Assembly (NCBI GenBank): GCA_021399445.1
Contig: JAJTUQ010000003.1
Coordinates: forward strand, 7,192,001 to 7,256,000
DNA length: 64,000 nt
Direction of reading: 5' to 3'
Source of the DNA: Xylogone sp. PMI_703
Taxonomy: Eukaryota > Ascomycota > Leotiomycetes
Below are positions 46,647-58,718 of the stretch, one piece after another. The number at the start of each line of letters is the position of its first letter. Position 1 is the stretch's first letter. The position numbers and the translations under genes were made by a program. The notes under the pieces are model-generated. The model saw nothing but the letters and a program-made list of their open reading frames with translations, was not told the DNA's origin and made no database searches.

Positions 46647-46956
46647 GGGGATGTTTGAGTCCACTTGAGCATTGGTCTAAATCCACTTGGCATGTCACTC
46701 TTATGTACGGCAACGTATTAAGAACTTCAGTTTTGCTCCTAATATATCTAGACTTGATGTTTTCAGCAAATCCATTGTCGAGAGTTCAAGCAAACGCATT
46801 AAAAATTAACTGGAATTGTTGTTATGGAGTTTTATTAAATGTACGATATTTACAAGGACTTTGAGTCCAAAATAGTCTTAGCCGGTTATACGTTCATGCT
46901 TGGGTTTTTGAACTTCTACTAGTAAATGCAGGTGTTCAAGTGGACTTGGACGTCCC
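46647..46956. mobile_element. 310-bp MITE-like element with diverged terminal inverted repeats
   Basis: The left end (46647 on, GGGGATGTTTGAGTCCACTT) and the reverse complement of the right end (from about 46955, GGGGACGTCCAAGTCCACTT) align over about 25-28 bp. Every mismatch I found is a transition (T/C or G/A). The roughly 250-bp core has no recognisable coding sequence. Clear target duplications were not found, so the superfamily is open. The transition-only pattern would fit RIP-like mutation. Confidence 0.65.
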
Positions 46957-47060
46957 CGTCTGTCATTGAATGTAGATAACCCAGTACATAACTCTCTAGA
47001 GAGCTGTTGGGAACATCACAGGTGGGATGTGAAATTCCCAATATTACCTACTGATGTTGT

Positions 47061-48712
47061 TTAGAGATCAGCTCCATAAAAGCAAAGCCGCCTTATCTCG
47101 GCGGCCATGGCCTCTGTGTCCCATTCCGTCTCGGCCACTCTTCGTCTGATCTCATCATTAAAATCATCATCAAAATCATCATCATCGTCTTCAGTTTCAC
47201 TATATTCACAAGTTGATTGTGAAACTTGCGGATCTGCTTCATACTTCCTCGTCGAAGGGGATGTTTCATAAATGGCTGTCGAATCAGAAGAATCCGAGAC
47301 AAAACCAGCGTCTAGTTCCTCACCTTCTGAATCGTGTTCATCTAGTTGTCTCATTCTTTTCGCGGAAGGTGATGGCGAGAGTGCGCTACCTGGTCTCTTT
47401 CTGCCTCTTGGAGTCCCTACGTCCGCTGGGCTGCTTGATGGGCCTGCTTCTGGTTGGATAGGAGAGCTTGCTACGCTGGAGCCTGGATGCTCTTTCCGTT
47501 TGCTAGCTGTAACCTCTCTGTATCGTGGATCATCCGACGTAACCACACCTCCCAGGATGAGTAGCATTGTGATACAGCCGTGTAGGACCATCAAAGCGGG
47601 ATTTGGTAGAGGGACTTCACGATGATGATGGCTAATTCGGAAGATTCTCAGCTTCAGGTTTGGTGCCAATTGTATTGGTTTCACCTCTCCACGAAGAGCT
47701 AAATCTTCATATGCCTTTCCATAGAATGTATCATAGATTCGCTTTCTGACATCAGCTTCAACGGTGCTTTCGTCTGAGTATGCATGGACTGTATTCTGGA
47801 CGCTGTACCAGAAGTCTTGTGAAAACGAACGAATGCATGCGGCATATGTGATAGTCTCCCCAGTGTCTTTATCTCTCTCTATTGTCTCTAAGAGAGGGTC
47901 AAGATAAAATCTTGCCATACCAAATCTTATATGAGATACTAGGTCCATTGTCATACCACTCTCAGCAGTTTCTTTTGATAGCATCTTGTATAATTTTCCG
48001 TAGATTTTCCTGCCAAGGAATGCAGAAAGAAACATCGCAATAACCCGACAAGAATGTATTTGCAGATCAGTATTTGGTAACTCCTTCTTCTTCGGCCGCC
48101 AACTATAAGCAGGCAAGTGAGCGGCGTGATGAGTTTTATAGGAGCACTCCCCTGTAATAAGACAGGTGCTACCATCTCGGTCGTAGATGTCATTCATGAA
48201 CGCATCTGATCGACTACCAGGTGGAAAAGTTGCTTTCACCTCTTGGAGTTCTTTTAAATCGAACACTTCGAGCCAATTTTCGATATCTTCTGGCTCGATA
48301 TTTCCTTGGATGATATTAGTATTATGATTTAGAGGCAAACTTGTAACGACCTACCGTGCCAACCCCTAGCTGGTTCTAAAGGTGATTCGTTCACTCCCCA
48401 GAGGCGCAATCGAACTAGAGCGTATCGAATAAATGGGCCAAATTTCCTGATAATTTCAGAGTCAGATTTCAAGAGATCGATCATTTTTCTACGAAATCCG
48501 ATGTGCGGAGAATATTTTGCCACAGCCATGATAGGCATCAGAGACCATTTGGTGATCCACTTGCAGGAGATGGCAGCACGCTCGATTTCAACCAACTCCT
48601 GAGGAGTTGCAGGTTTGAGTTCATCATCATCAGCAAGATGGAATGCCTCTGCAAGTTTTCCAAAGGGGTGAAGATATTCTTCCTGTCGAACGCTTTCAAA
48701 AACTGGAGGCAT
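47061..48712 (-). CDS. HNH-nuclease-like protein
   Basis: 533 residues in two exons: 48712-48355 and 48304-47061, with a 50-nt intron (TACTAAT branch site) that joins RGWHG to NIEPEDIENW. The start chosen is MPPVFESV; an in-frame ATG at 48805 would add 31 hydrophobic residues. Residues about 158-187 (YDRDGSTCLITGECS, then THHAAHLPAYS) have the layout of the Cys-containing fungal HNH module: RDG, C, ITG, then AAH. The second half of the metal site is not obvious, so activity is uncertain. The last 130 residues are low-complexity (Ser/Pro/Arg, then a run of Asp encoded by GAT repeats) and end WDTEAMAAEIRRLCFYGADL. Two decayed relatives lie at 59.3-59.7 and 63.5-63.7 kb, so this belongs to a multicopy family. 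Biological role unknown. Confidence 0.65.
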
Positions 48713-51700
48713 TTTCGCGAGTATCTTGCTATAAACAAGAACAAAGTTAGAAGTTGAAATTGCATAACCAAAAAAGGAGACTAGATATTTATAATGAAAT
48801 CCCATGTCTTAGCAGATGCTAGTGAATCGAAAATAAGAACACGAGTTAGTATAGTGAATATCAAAGTATACAAAAGATTCACAAGTCGGACATAGAGTCA
48901 GTCAATACTAAAGAATCATATTCATGGAGCATACCTAGGGGGTGAATCTTACTCACAATTCACTGATAAAGCAGTAATCCGGTTCTAAATAAAGGGAGAA
49001 AGTGATGAGAAAAGGAGGAAGACATTGGAGGTAGGGGAAAATATAATTCACATAGTAGCTAGTGCTGTTAGTCAGTTCAGTTCAGAATGTTCACCCAAGG
49101 TCCCCCAGGCTGCCAAGGCTGCGGTGGTGCACTAGCAAACGTAGCTGCGGGAAACTACAGTATTAGTTGGGCTTTTAGCTGTCCAATCAGTTGTAATCCG
49201 AACAAACTAAGGTCTATCGTCTTTACAGCTCTCTAGATCATTATTTACTATCAGGTTGTTGACTGATTTAGTTATAATACTAGACAAGTTTTCATGTAAA
49301 TGTTTTCTAAAATGTGAAGGTTCAAGAATACGAACGTCATCCGATGATGAAGTTAATACTGATCAGTGAAGGCTCTTCGGCTGCTATGTTTTAACGCATT
49401 GCGAGAAACACTACTGTCCAAGTGTCTGTCAGTCCATAGCGCCCGAGATATCGACGTGTGCCCCCCCCCCACCCCCTCTCCCATTCCGAGATTTACTTGG
49501 TAATCCGTAACAGCACACTCCTAACCCCTTTTCACGTCAATGCTCTTGCCTGCTTCCATTTAGATCAAATATTTATGGAGTTGTACAAGATAACCGCTGT
49601 TTTCAGCTTAATAAATCTCCCGAAACCAAGTAACCGATCCTTATTCTTTCCGGTGTGCTTCCTTCAGGCCTCCGTCACGGACACCTTGAATGGTGTCTAT
49701 AAATTCTGTCCCTTTGAGATAGCAGATCTCTGTGGAAGATTTCCTCCCACGAGTCAGTCCTTTCTCCTTTATGGTGTATGAAGTCAAACGATATGCTCTT
49801 CCACTGATCTGAATATAAGTGCCATATGTGATCGTTTGTAATCAAATGGTAAAAGTAATTGTACCTACCTGCTGATATCGGGTGATATCGCAATTTAATT
49901 CCATCTTCAAAAATTCTCCTGCTCGTCTCGCATAGCTGTACGAAATGATTCCGTGTTGATGTTATCGAAACTAGCACCTCAGCTGGGTGGATTCTCAGAC
50001 TCTTCTTATCAACTTGCTGCATCCTTGTAGTCCCACAGTTCAGCTGCCATTCCAAAAATTTCAAATCCCAATTCATCCGGCTTCCTATATTATCCTCACT
50101 TCCTTGGCCGTTATATATAGCCTTGTTACAAACGGAATTATTACTCTCAGTTAAGAGCAAACAAGTCCGAGTCTTTCGACCTATGCTGGCAGCGTGAGTT
50201 TTGATCTTGTTTTTATAAAATATTATCAAGTCACCTTCCTGCGTACTTTTTGATGTCTTTGGGCATACATTCTAAAACAGGAAAACGAAAAGGGTGGTGC
50301 CGGGATTCTCAACTCAATTCACTATTGCTTCTCATACACAAACCCATCATCTATTCCCACTTCCTCATATCATTCTAGGAATTCACTCCAAGCCAAGAGA
50401 TAGTGATAAGTAAAGAATCTCCTAAAACACATTCTTTACCGAAAAAACAAAAACACTAAAGACAGAAGCAAAAGGAAAAAGAGAAGAAACTCATGACGGT
50501 GGACGAGGACGATTCAGCATATCTCCACCACCTAGCAACCACTACAACAACAACCAGTGCCAAAAATTGGCAGCAAAAGTTTGGAATGAACAATAAGAGT
50601 AATGACACTGCAATCGCTGTCAATCTACCCAAACCCTCTTCATCTCTCTGCCGGTCCTTCTCCTCCAACCACTTCAACTCTCAATCAACAATCCTCATCT
50701 GCGATCATGCGTCTAGTCGACTCATTTCCCCAACCAAACAACCTTTGGCGCCGTAATATCTGGCTGTTGTTCCTGGTCATTGCTCAGTCCATGGTACATC
50801 ACTGTCTGAGATTATCGCCATGCAACTGTATTGGCAGGGGCCCTGGATTGCATAGTGCAGGTCTTTCTTTCCATATAGTCGTGCACGGGCTCGGCACCAC
50901 TGCATTGCTGGCTCAGATACAGTATAGGTTGAGTATAACTTCTTCCCCCTAGTTTTGACTTCTTGTGGGAGGGGTTTTTTTTATTCTTCTAGGCGTTTTA
51001 TCTTGTAGTGATGATAATGCTTCGAGAAAAGCGTTTTTGGGGACTCAAGTGCACCGTAATCACATCACTGGTGTGAGGACCAGAATAGGAGTAGGGATGA
51101 GAAAGAAGGCGGGAAAGATGGTAGGCAGATAGAGCGTTGGATTGGGAATGAGGGGGATGAGTGAATTACCCCCGAAGTGGATTCGTAACTTTCCATTTTG
51201 ATATTTTCATATAGTTATGCTATACTATCGTTCTGATATTGTTTTAAATTCACTTATATGTTTGGTATGCAGATACGTATGTTTGGTTGATTATTCTATT
51301 TAGTCTATTGATTGTATTCACTTCAGATAAGATAGGGGCAGGGGTAGAGTGTTACTTGAACTCGATATGATATATTATATTATACTATAATGTGTCAATC
51401 TAAATAGGCTGTAAGTCGTAGATAGCTATCCTGTATCCATGTTAGTCTGTTAGAGGATTGTGATTATTTACTTGTAGCTGTGTAGAAAGATGGGATATTC
51501 TGGGTTTCGTTGTACTCATGGGGAAGGGGGTTTAATATATAGAGTGTTCACTGTTATTGATACCAGCTAATAAGGAGGTGAGGAGGAACGTACATTTAGG
51601 TTTAGATATCACATAAGTTACATACCAAAGCACTGTAAATATGAATCCATAACTTTCATTTCGCATTAAGAGGAAAAAACCTCCATATCTAAATTCCCAT

Positions 51701-51858
51701 ATCGAGTAGAGTAGAAAAACAGCAGAGAGCTAAAGCACAAAAGCAAGTAAAAGAACTGTTCAACCCCATTTTCCCATAGCTCTCCTTCTTTAAAAGTTTA
51801 TATAACCTCATTAGTGTAAAAAAGACCCCCATTATTTACTTTTCACAGGAGATTCCAT
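48713..51858. other. intergenic stretch with only doubtful frames
   Basis: About 3.1 kb. A poly-C tract lies at about 49462-49476. A 184-codon minus-strand frame (50229-49675) starts at TTG, has no early ATG and contains a possible intron (GTAGGT near 49870). It resembles nothing I know and may be a decayed gene. Near 50493-50952, plus-strand frames of about 80-115 codons are Ser/Thr-rich with no recognised motif. The last 600 bases are AT-rich 3' flank of the phosphoketolase gene. Confidence 0.35.
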
Positions 51859-54357
51859 CTACTCAGTACTGACTTGAGGACCCTTTCCAACCGCAATATC
51901 AAACTTTTTAGCATCGGGTCTCTTCTTTCCGTCCTTGTCATAAGGCCAGGCCCAGTTCACGACCCAGTCGGGATCTTGTCCGTGCTCGTAAGCCCAGACT
52001 TTGGCGTCGTACTGCAATGAGACCAGCCTGTTTCTGATGCTGGCGCCAGTGATCTTGAGACGGTCAATCCGGTCGATGGCGTCGATGGCGAGAGAGTATC
52101 GATCGGTCTGGTTGCGGATAGCTAGCTCCAGAGGTGTGTCGATGTTTCCTTTCTCCTTGTAACCACGGACGTGGAGGTTCTGTTGGCCTGGTCGCTTGTA
52201 GGTGAGACGGTGGACGAGCCATGGGTAGGAGTGGAAGTTGAAGATAATGGGGATGCTGTCGGTGAAGATGCCGACCCATTCGGCGTCGGTCATACCGTGG
52301 GGGTGGTCAACGTTGGAGATGAGCTTGAAGAGGTCGACAACGTTGACAAAACGGATCTTGAGGTCTGGGATGAGTTCTCGAAGGAGGGCTGTGGCAGCGA
52401 GAGATTCGGCTGTTGGGACATCACCACAAGAAGCCATGATGATGTCGGGCACGGCGCCCTGGTCATTGGAGGCAAAGTCCCAGATTCCGAGACCCTTGGA
52501 ACAATGCTCAATTGCTTGGTGCATGTCGAGGAATTGGAGGTGGTTCTGCTTGTCCGCAACAACGACGTTGACATAGTTGGAGCTACGGAAGCAGTGATCC
52601 ATTGTGCTTAGCAAACAGTTTCCATCAGGAGGCAAGTAGATTCGGACAACTTCGGGACTCTTGTTGGCTACCACATCAAGGAAACCTGGGTCTTGGTGGG
52701 TGAATCCGTTGTGGTCCTGTCGCCAGACGGTAGCAGTGAGAAGGATGTTCAGAGAAGCAACCTTAGCACGCCATTCGACCTCGAGACATTTCTCAATCCA
52801 TTTGCAGTGTTGGTTGACCATGGAGTCGATGATGTGAATGAAAGGCTCGTAGCTGTTCAGCATGCCGTGTCGACCGGAGAGGATGTATCCCTCAAGCCAT
52901 CCCTCCACGGTGTGTTCACTAAGAATCTCCATAACACGTCCTGCAGGAGCGAGATTACCTCCGTTCTCATCCTCCTCAAAGTAATCGCCCATCCAGACCT
53001 TCTTGCCGGCTTCATAGACAGCAGCAAGCTTATTGGACTCGGTCTCATCGGGACCAAAGACACGGAAGGTCTTCTGGTTCTTGGCAACAATATCACGAAG
53101 GAACAAGGCCATATTGCTCATGCTTGGACCTTCAGTCACGCCCTGGACGATGTCTTTGAAAGCATACTTGCGGAAGTCAGGCATATCGAGGGGTTTGCGG
53201 AGCTGGCCGCCGTTAGCAACGGGGTTAGCACTCATGCGTGCGTTTCCTTTCGGTGCAAGCTCTCGTAACTCGGGAATCAGCCTGCCATTCTTGTCAAAAA
53301 CCTCCTCGGGCTTGTAGCCTCTCATCCAGTTCTCGAGGAGCTTCAAGTGTTCGGAGTTCTTTGCAACATCGGCAAGCGGGATCTGATGCGCACGCCAGAA
53401 ACCCTCCAGATACTGACCGTCCACAGTTCGTGGAGCAGTCCAGCCCTTGGGTGTTCGAAGGATGATCATGGGCCATCGTGGTCGGAAAGCTTTGCCGGAA
53501 TCTCTGGCCTGCTTCTGGTACTGGATGATTTCCTGGACACATTTCTCGACCGTTGCAGCCATGGCCTCATGCATGGAATCTAGGTCGCTTCCTTCGACGA
53601 AGTATGGGGTCCATCCGTATCCGCACATGAGCTGCTCGAGCTCCTTGTGCGAAATTCTGGCCAGGACCGTGGGGTTGTTGATCTTGTATCCATTGAGATG
53701 CAGCACAGGCAGGACAGCGCCGTCGGTGATGGGGTTCAAGAACTTGGTGCTGTGCCAGCTGGTGGCTAGTGGACCCGTCTCGGATTCACCATCGCCAACC
53801 ATGCAGACCGTGATCAAGTTGGGATGATCGAAGACAGAACCAAAGGCGTGCGAAATACTGTAGCCCAACTCTCCACCTTCGTGCAAACTGCCTGGTGTCT
53901 CAGGTGTCGCATGAGAGCCAACTCCACCGGGGAAGGAGAACTGCTTGAAGAATTTCCTCATGCCCTCTTCATCTTCGCTCTTGTCGGGGTAGACCTCGGT
54001 GTAGGTGCCCTCGAGATAGGCCTGCGAGAGCACGGCGGGGGCACCGTGGCCCGGGCCGGAGACGAACAAGCTATCGAGATCATATTTCTTAATCATGCGA
54101 TTCCAGTGAATGTAGGTGAAGACCTGGCCGGCGTCGGAACCCCAATGACCCAGCAGACGACGCTTGAGGTGGTCCTTCTGGAGTGGTTCCTTGAGCAGGG
54201 CATTTTCCTTGAGGTAGAGCATGCCCAGACACAGGTACAGACTGGCGCGGAAGTACGCATCGAGCTTGCGCAGTTCGTCCGCGGGGAGGGGCTCCGCGGG
54301 CACGGTGGAGCGCGCCTTGCCATAGGCGGAGATGCTGGTCTCTTCCGAGGGTGCCAT
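51859..54357 (-). CDS. xylulose-5-phosphate/fructose-6-phosphate phosphoketolase
   Basis: 832 residues, single exon. The start is MAPSEETSIS: it has a strong context (ACCACCATGG) and matches the family start, although the frame stays open upstream for another 153 low-complexity codons. Both family signatures are present: EGGELGYSISHAFGS (about 160-174) and GDGESETGPLATSWH (about 188-202). The latter is the thiamine-diphosphate/Mg2+ motif, completed by LNGYKINNPT. SGPGHGAPA (about 100-108) is the conserved phosphate-site segment. The C-terminal domain (VWAYEHGQDPDWVVNWAWPY) is full length. The enzyme splits xylulose 5-phosphate (or fructose 6-phosphate) with phosphate to acetyl phosphate plus glyceraldehyde 3-phosphate (or erythrose 4-phosphate), linking pentose use to acetate. 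Fungal forms are closely related to bacterial ones, and horizontal origin has been proposed for the family; this copy has no intron. Confidence 0.96.
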   Translation of the reverse strand: MAPSEETSISAYGKARSTVPAEPLPADELRKLDAYFRASLYLCLGMLYLKENALLKEPLQKDHLKRRLLGHWGSDAGQVFTYIHWNRMIKKYDLDSLFVSGPGHGAPAVLSQAYLEGTYTEVYPDKSEDEEGMRKFFKQFSFPGGVGSHATPETPGSLHEGGELGYSISHAFGSVFDHPNLITVCMVGDGESETGPLATSWHSTKFLNPITDGAVLPVLHLNGYKINNPTVLARISHKELEQLMCGYGWTPYFVEGSDLDSMHEAMAATVEKCVQEIIQYQKQARDSGKAFRPRWPMIILRTPKGWTAPRTVDGQYLEGFWRAHQIPLADVAKNSEHLKLLENWMRGYKPEEVFDKNGRLIPELRELAPKGNARMSANPVANGGQLRKPLDMPDFRKYAFKDIVQGVTEGPSMSNMALFLRDIVAKNQKTFRVFGPDETESNKLAAVYEAGKKVWMGDYFEEDENGGNLAPAGRVMEILSEHTVEGWLEGYILSGRHGMLNSYEPFIHIIDSMVNQHCKWIEKCLEVEWRAKVASLNILLTATVWRQDHNGFTHQDPGFLDVVANKSPEVVRIYLPPDGNCLLSTMDHCFRSSNYVNVVVADKQNHLQFLDMHQAIEHCSKGLGIWDFASNDQGAVPDIIMASCGDVPTAESLAATALLRELIPDLKIRFVNVVDLFKLISNVDHPHGMTDAEWVGIFTDSIPIIFNFHSYPWLVHRLTYKRPGQQNLHVRGYKEKGNIDTPLELAIRNQTDRYSLAIDAIDRIDRLKITGASIRNRLVSLQYDAKVWAYEHGQDPDWVVNWAWPYDKDGKKRPDAKKFDIAVGKGPQVSTE

Positions 54358-57300
54358 GGTGGTATTGGTGGTCGTATTGGTCGTATTACTATTATGCTTA
54401 TCTGCTTTGGGTTGGTTTTTGGAGGGATGAATCAGGTGAGAGAGATGGTGATTGATGGGAGAGAAAGGCGAGAAGTGGAAGTGCAGATTCACTCTTCCCA
54501 GCTTCTTCTTTTTATTATTATGGTCGTTGGTATTGTGATTCTGGGAATTCGTGAGACTGTGATCCAGTTCGTGTTCTGGCGGGTGCGCGTAATCAAGGTG
54601 CTTCTGGTCGAGGCCACTGTTGGTGGTGGGTAGCGGGGTAGATGCAGCAGCTCCCAGCGATCGATCGGGTGGTTGGAGCGGTGGACTATGACGTGCCCCG
54701 CGTTGGTCCTCGCTCTGGGCAGCTTCTGTGGTAATGCTGTTGCAGCAGAACAAACACTCCCAAGTTAGAAAGATGTCTTGGATAAAAAACAAAACAAAAC
54801 AAACAAAATAAAACAATAAATAGCAAAAAACAACTAAACAAACCGCTGCATTGATTCGTGGGTACTTGCAAACAGGGAGATTTCACACGTACCGGAGCGC
54901 TCTTGGTGTGAGTGAGTCTCACGCAGGAGAGATGTCGATGTGGTATGGAGAAAAGTATATAGCATGAAAGGAAATACGAACCCAGAATGGCTGACAGGAC
55001 ACGAATATATACCTGTTTTTCTCCTCCAGCTCTTTTTTATTCTCGGTGGAAAGGTACCTTGGATCCAAAGATCAAGCCATCCATCATTATCTCAGAGGAA
55101 TGCGCTGGGCCCGCCATGCCGTCTCTCCCACCACATCGGTCTCCTTGGGCCCGCTTCCTATGCCTGCTATCATCCCAGAGTCGTCCGCAGCCCACCATGA
55201 CTTCCCCTAGGGGAATAATTAGAGAAAGAGCTAGACCAGGTCGAGTTGAGGGATCATGGCATTTCTGGGCTGGACCGGCGCCTTGCTGACGCAACTAGGT
55301 TTCCTGGTCGGACCGCACGAAATAGAAGTAGCCAGTGGATGTTGGTTACTTGGGAGCTGCACCAGGCGGAGTCGTTACATTTGCCCACGGCGGGCCTGAT
55401 ATTGCATTGATAGGCTGCACGCAAGAGTGGTCTGATGGCTGTTCTGCTGTGTTCTGGCTTCTGTCCCAAGTCTCTTGACTTTCTGCTCTCTCTCTCTTTC
55501 GCCCCGTCGCTCTGGTCTCAGGCCTCTCTTGGTTTGCCATCTTCCAGCACCTGGCTGGCTGCTTCTAACTCACCCGCGCCGCACGCCGATGCAAGCCTCC
55601 GAGCTTTCCAGCCAGCAAGAGAGGAGAGAAAGAAATCCGCATATCCAGGAAATTCTGCATATTTCGCACTCGGACTGCCATGTCCCGAGCTTCCTGATGC
55701 ATGCAATAGTACGGTTTACATTACCTTATGGGTCGTGGTCCAAGTAGTGGAGGAGCTCTAACAACCATACAGAAAGAGTCCAGTACTGTGCTGTACAACT
55801 CCTCCAAGGAATAAACACTTCTACTTGGCTCTCGACCTCAGCCAGATGGGCTGATACTTTAGGCCGCGAGTCGAGGTGCAACATTCAATTGGATCCATCG
55901 ATATATTATGGGTCAATCGAGGCGTCCTTTTCTCTCATGCTCTCTATACACAACCAGTTGAATGTTATGATAATACGCCTGAAGCAGAGGCCAGAATCCA
56001 GTGCTTGGCTGTGACCTGTGGCTCGGGTGGCGTGTAATTCCGTCGTCCGGAGAGTATTAACGCCCGTCTGGTGGAAGGAAGAGGCTCGTGAAGATGGGGG
56101 CCCATAGGGCCGAATTCCACTGTCTCTCCGTCTCTCCCTGGATCACCATCTTTCTATGATTTCCCTAGTCTTTCTCTGTATCCTCGTTTGCATCGATTTC
56201 TCTTTTGATTGCACTGTACTTTGTTGTAGCATGCACTGTATGTATGGCATGGTGCCAATGTTGCATCTTCGTTTGCAGCCCTGTGATATCATCCTGTGGT
56301 GGTCTGCAGCGTCCCCCTGTGGCTCGAAGCCCCTTGCGTTCTGTTACTGCAGCCTCCTCCATCAAGGTGCACAGCAAAGAAATCTCCCTTCTCAATTGTC
56401 TTGATCCAATCAGTCAACAATATCAATCGTATTATCAGCTGCAATATCTTCTCTTTTTGGAAATACCGTCTTTTGCTATACAGCATCTAGCGTTCTGCTG
56501 CCAGCTAATAGTACATTTCCCGAGGAGGAAGAAAAAAGAAGCTCCTACGTGCAGCCACATACGATCGGCGTCTTCGCAGCTCCGAGCCGTCCGAGGGAAA
56601 AACTGCACCACAAGCAAACACCAGAGCACAGAACTATTGTCAAAAATCTTCCCAATAACACGGTACAGCTGCAGTTACAGCTGATGCCAAGTAATGCACT
56701 GCTGGAATATCCAGCTGGACCCTGATTTTCAATATCGTACCTTTTACTTTTTTTTTTCCGCTTTATCATCTTTTTTGCATGAGATAAAAGGAGTGGAAGG
56801 AGTCGCATGGCCTGATGTCACCCGCTGTACCATGCTCGGTGGGCGGACGAGTGGCAGGACCGTGGCGGGGGAGGTGTCCATCTAGTAGCTCCTTAGCTCT
56901 TATGCTGCAACCTCCCTCGCTCGGCGGGGCAGCTCTGGAGCTCTCCAAGCTGTGTTACGACCCCTTCCATTGCTTGGCAGGCACACACTACACACCACGT
57001 AGCTTGCGTTCCTGGGAGCTTTATCACCTTACCCTTTCACTTTTTTAATACATGATGATGATGGTTGGTCCCTACAATGGCCTAAATGATTATTTACGGC
57101 TTCACACACAAATCAACTAGATGATACTCTGCCCTCACCGAATACAAAAAAAAGGAGTAGAAGTAACATGGTTCGAAGTTATATTTCTAACAATATGACC
57201 CATTGACAGATTATGCCAACAGCACGAAACAATGATATGATAACCCAAGGCTAAATTACGAAGAAAAGAAAGGCTTTAAAACACCGTGAACCTAGGATCC

Positions 57301-57992
57301 AGCAAATATAAACTGGCCGCTACTGACTTGTCAATTATCCCTTTTCCTGTGATTTTTTCTTGCATTCATCACAATACCGCAAATATTGAAAATGATCGTT
57401 CTAATGCAGTAACCATCGGCCTGTTTTTCTATCCGCTCAGAAAATAGATCGACAGAGACAGGAATGCTCTCCTAGAAAAGAGGAAGTAAACAACAAATAG
57501 CTTTTCGTTTAGTGGGGTGAGAGGAGAATATCCAGAGAGAAGAACATTCTCTAAAAGATCAGTTTCTCCACACTGCGCTTTCTATGAGACCAGGCTGATC
57601 ATGATTTCTTTAAAAGATTACTAGGCAACACCGCATTGCTCCAACCTAGATTCTACGCTTCCGCCTCCATATTCTATTAAGCGTCACTCCAGAAATCCAT
57701 TCAGTGACACGGTGCCAAAACTTTTACTGTTTGAATTTCATGTCTTGACCGGTTCTATCACTGATAACTAGGGAATATGAAGAAAACAAGCTCAAGAGAT
57801 TCAATGTGCTATATACAGGACACAGATGAAGGATTATTTACATTGAATCCGGTTTATGTGTGAGTGCAGGTCAGAGGACTTTACTCTCTCGAAATGCCTA
57901 GAGGTTCGCCATAACGATTGAATCCCTTTAGCATCCAATTCAGAAAGAATCACGAAACACCTGTCCAATCTAGATGGCTATATTTATTAGCC
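54358..57992. other. phosphoketolase leader/promoter and downstream intergenic stretch
   Basis: 54358-54900 is the probable 5' leader of phosphoketolase; it is open in frame but is low-complexity (Asn/Thr-, His- and Lys-rich codons). From 54.9 to 58.0 kb I see only short overlapping frames with no recognised motif. 55.5-57.0 kb is pyrimidine-rich in patches. No repeat or RNA gene was identified. Confidence 0.4.
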
Positions 57993-58718
57993 TTATGAAT
58001 TCATGGTCTCATGTGCAGGATCATAATCGATGGCATCCACTGCTCTCCGAAGCCGTAGCGCGTGATCGTTGAAGTCATGGAGCGCCAACAGCGCCTGGTG
58101 TTCACCGTCCATGGCTCCTACCAGGACTGCTCCAAGTCTCCACGAATGAATGATTTTGGACGTGTTTCTTACTGTATGTAAAGCTACATTCAGTTTGATT
58201 CATATGGAAATCAACTGTAACATATCCAAAGCAAGCTTTCCTGTAGGTGGTTGAACCAGATTCTCATTGCTCTATCCCAGTTCTCTCCTATTCCTAATTG
58301 CTAGAATTCCGTGCGAAAAGCTCAAATCCAAGGGATTGCCTAGTTGAACGGTCGAAAACATTCCGCGCCCTTCAGTTATTGCCATCTTTGTAGCGATTGT
58401 TCCTTGCTCTTCCCTCGTTCTATTGATGCACTCATCAAATCGGGTTATGAACACTGGGCGTCTATCAAGAGCATCTTCGTAGTTTGTCTAGCTATCTATG
58501 ACTATGGCAGTCACGAATGGACGCGACTCAGGATTGAGATTTCCATTGATAAAAGACTCGTATAGGAGTCCATAACGCTGATGAAATGCTTTCCCTTGCC
58601 ACGCGAAAGAGTGCAAGAAAGTATTATCCGTGTCTCCCAAGGTTGCATATTGGTAGATGAGGTGGAATGGGTGTGGTGGAACTATTAGTTGGAAGTTGCT
58701 CATGTGGGAAAATACCAA
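57993..58718 (-). pseudogene. decayed protein gene with three in-frame stops
   Basis: A single 242-codon frame runs from 58718 to a TAA at 57993-57995, broken only by three internal stops: two TAG (after the segments ending VIDS and RELG) and one TGA (after MLQLISI). Between the stops it reads like true protein: PESRPFVTAIVID, NYEDALDRRPVFITRFDE, EEQGTIATKMAITEGRG, then IIHSWRLGAVLVGAMDGEHQ and HDFNDHALRLRRAVDAIDYD. The frame is never shifted. The stops are one C-to-T change from Gln or Arg codons, which would suit RIP-like mutation. The likely ATG is at 58703. I do not recognise the family. Introns hiding the stops are possible, but no good splice sites frame all three. Confidence 0.6.

Noticed and set aside
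49462..49476. Poly-C tract with one A
   Set aside because: Simple homopolymer run, no larger structure around it.
49675..50229. 184-codon minus-strand frame
   Set aside because: Begins with TTG, no early ATG, no recognised homology; could be a decayed gene but not supportable.
53824..54633. 269-codon plus-strand frame opposite phosphoketolase
   Set aside because: Antisense shadow of a strongly supported gene; composition follows from the codons of the real strand.
54358..54816. 153-codon open extension in frame upstream of the phosphoketolase start
   Set aside because: Low-complexity, not like the family N terminus, while the ATG at 54357 has a strong context and matches the expected start.
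58458..58480. Similarity of the 58.5-kb pseudogene to the copia fragment at 63.4 kb
   Set aside because: Only a short shared stretch (encoding NY-x-DAL); flanking sequence does not align, so I treat it as chance.
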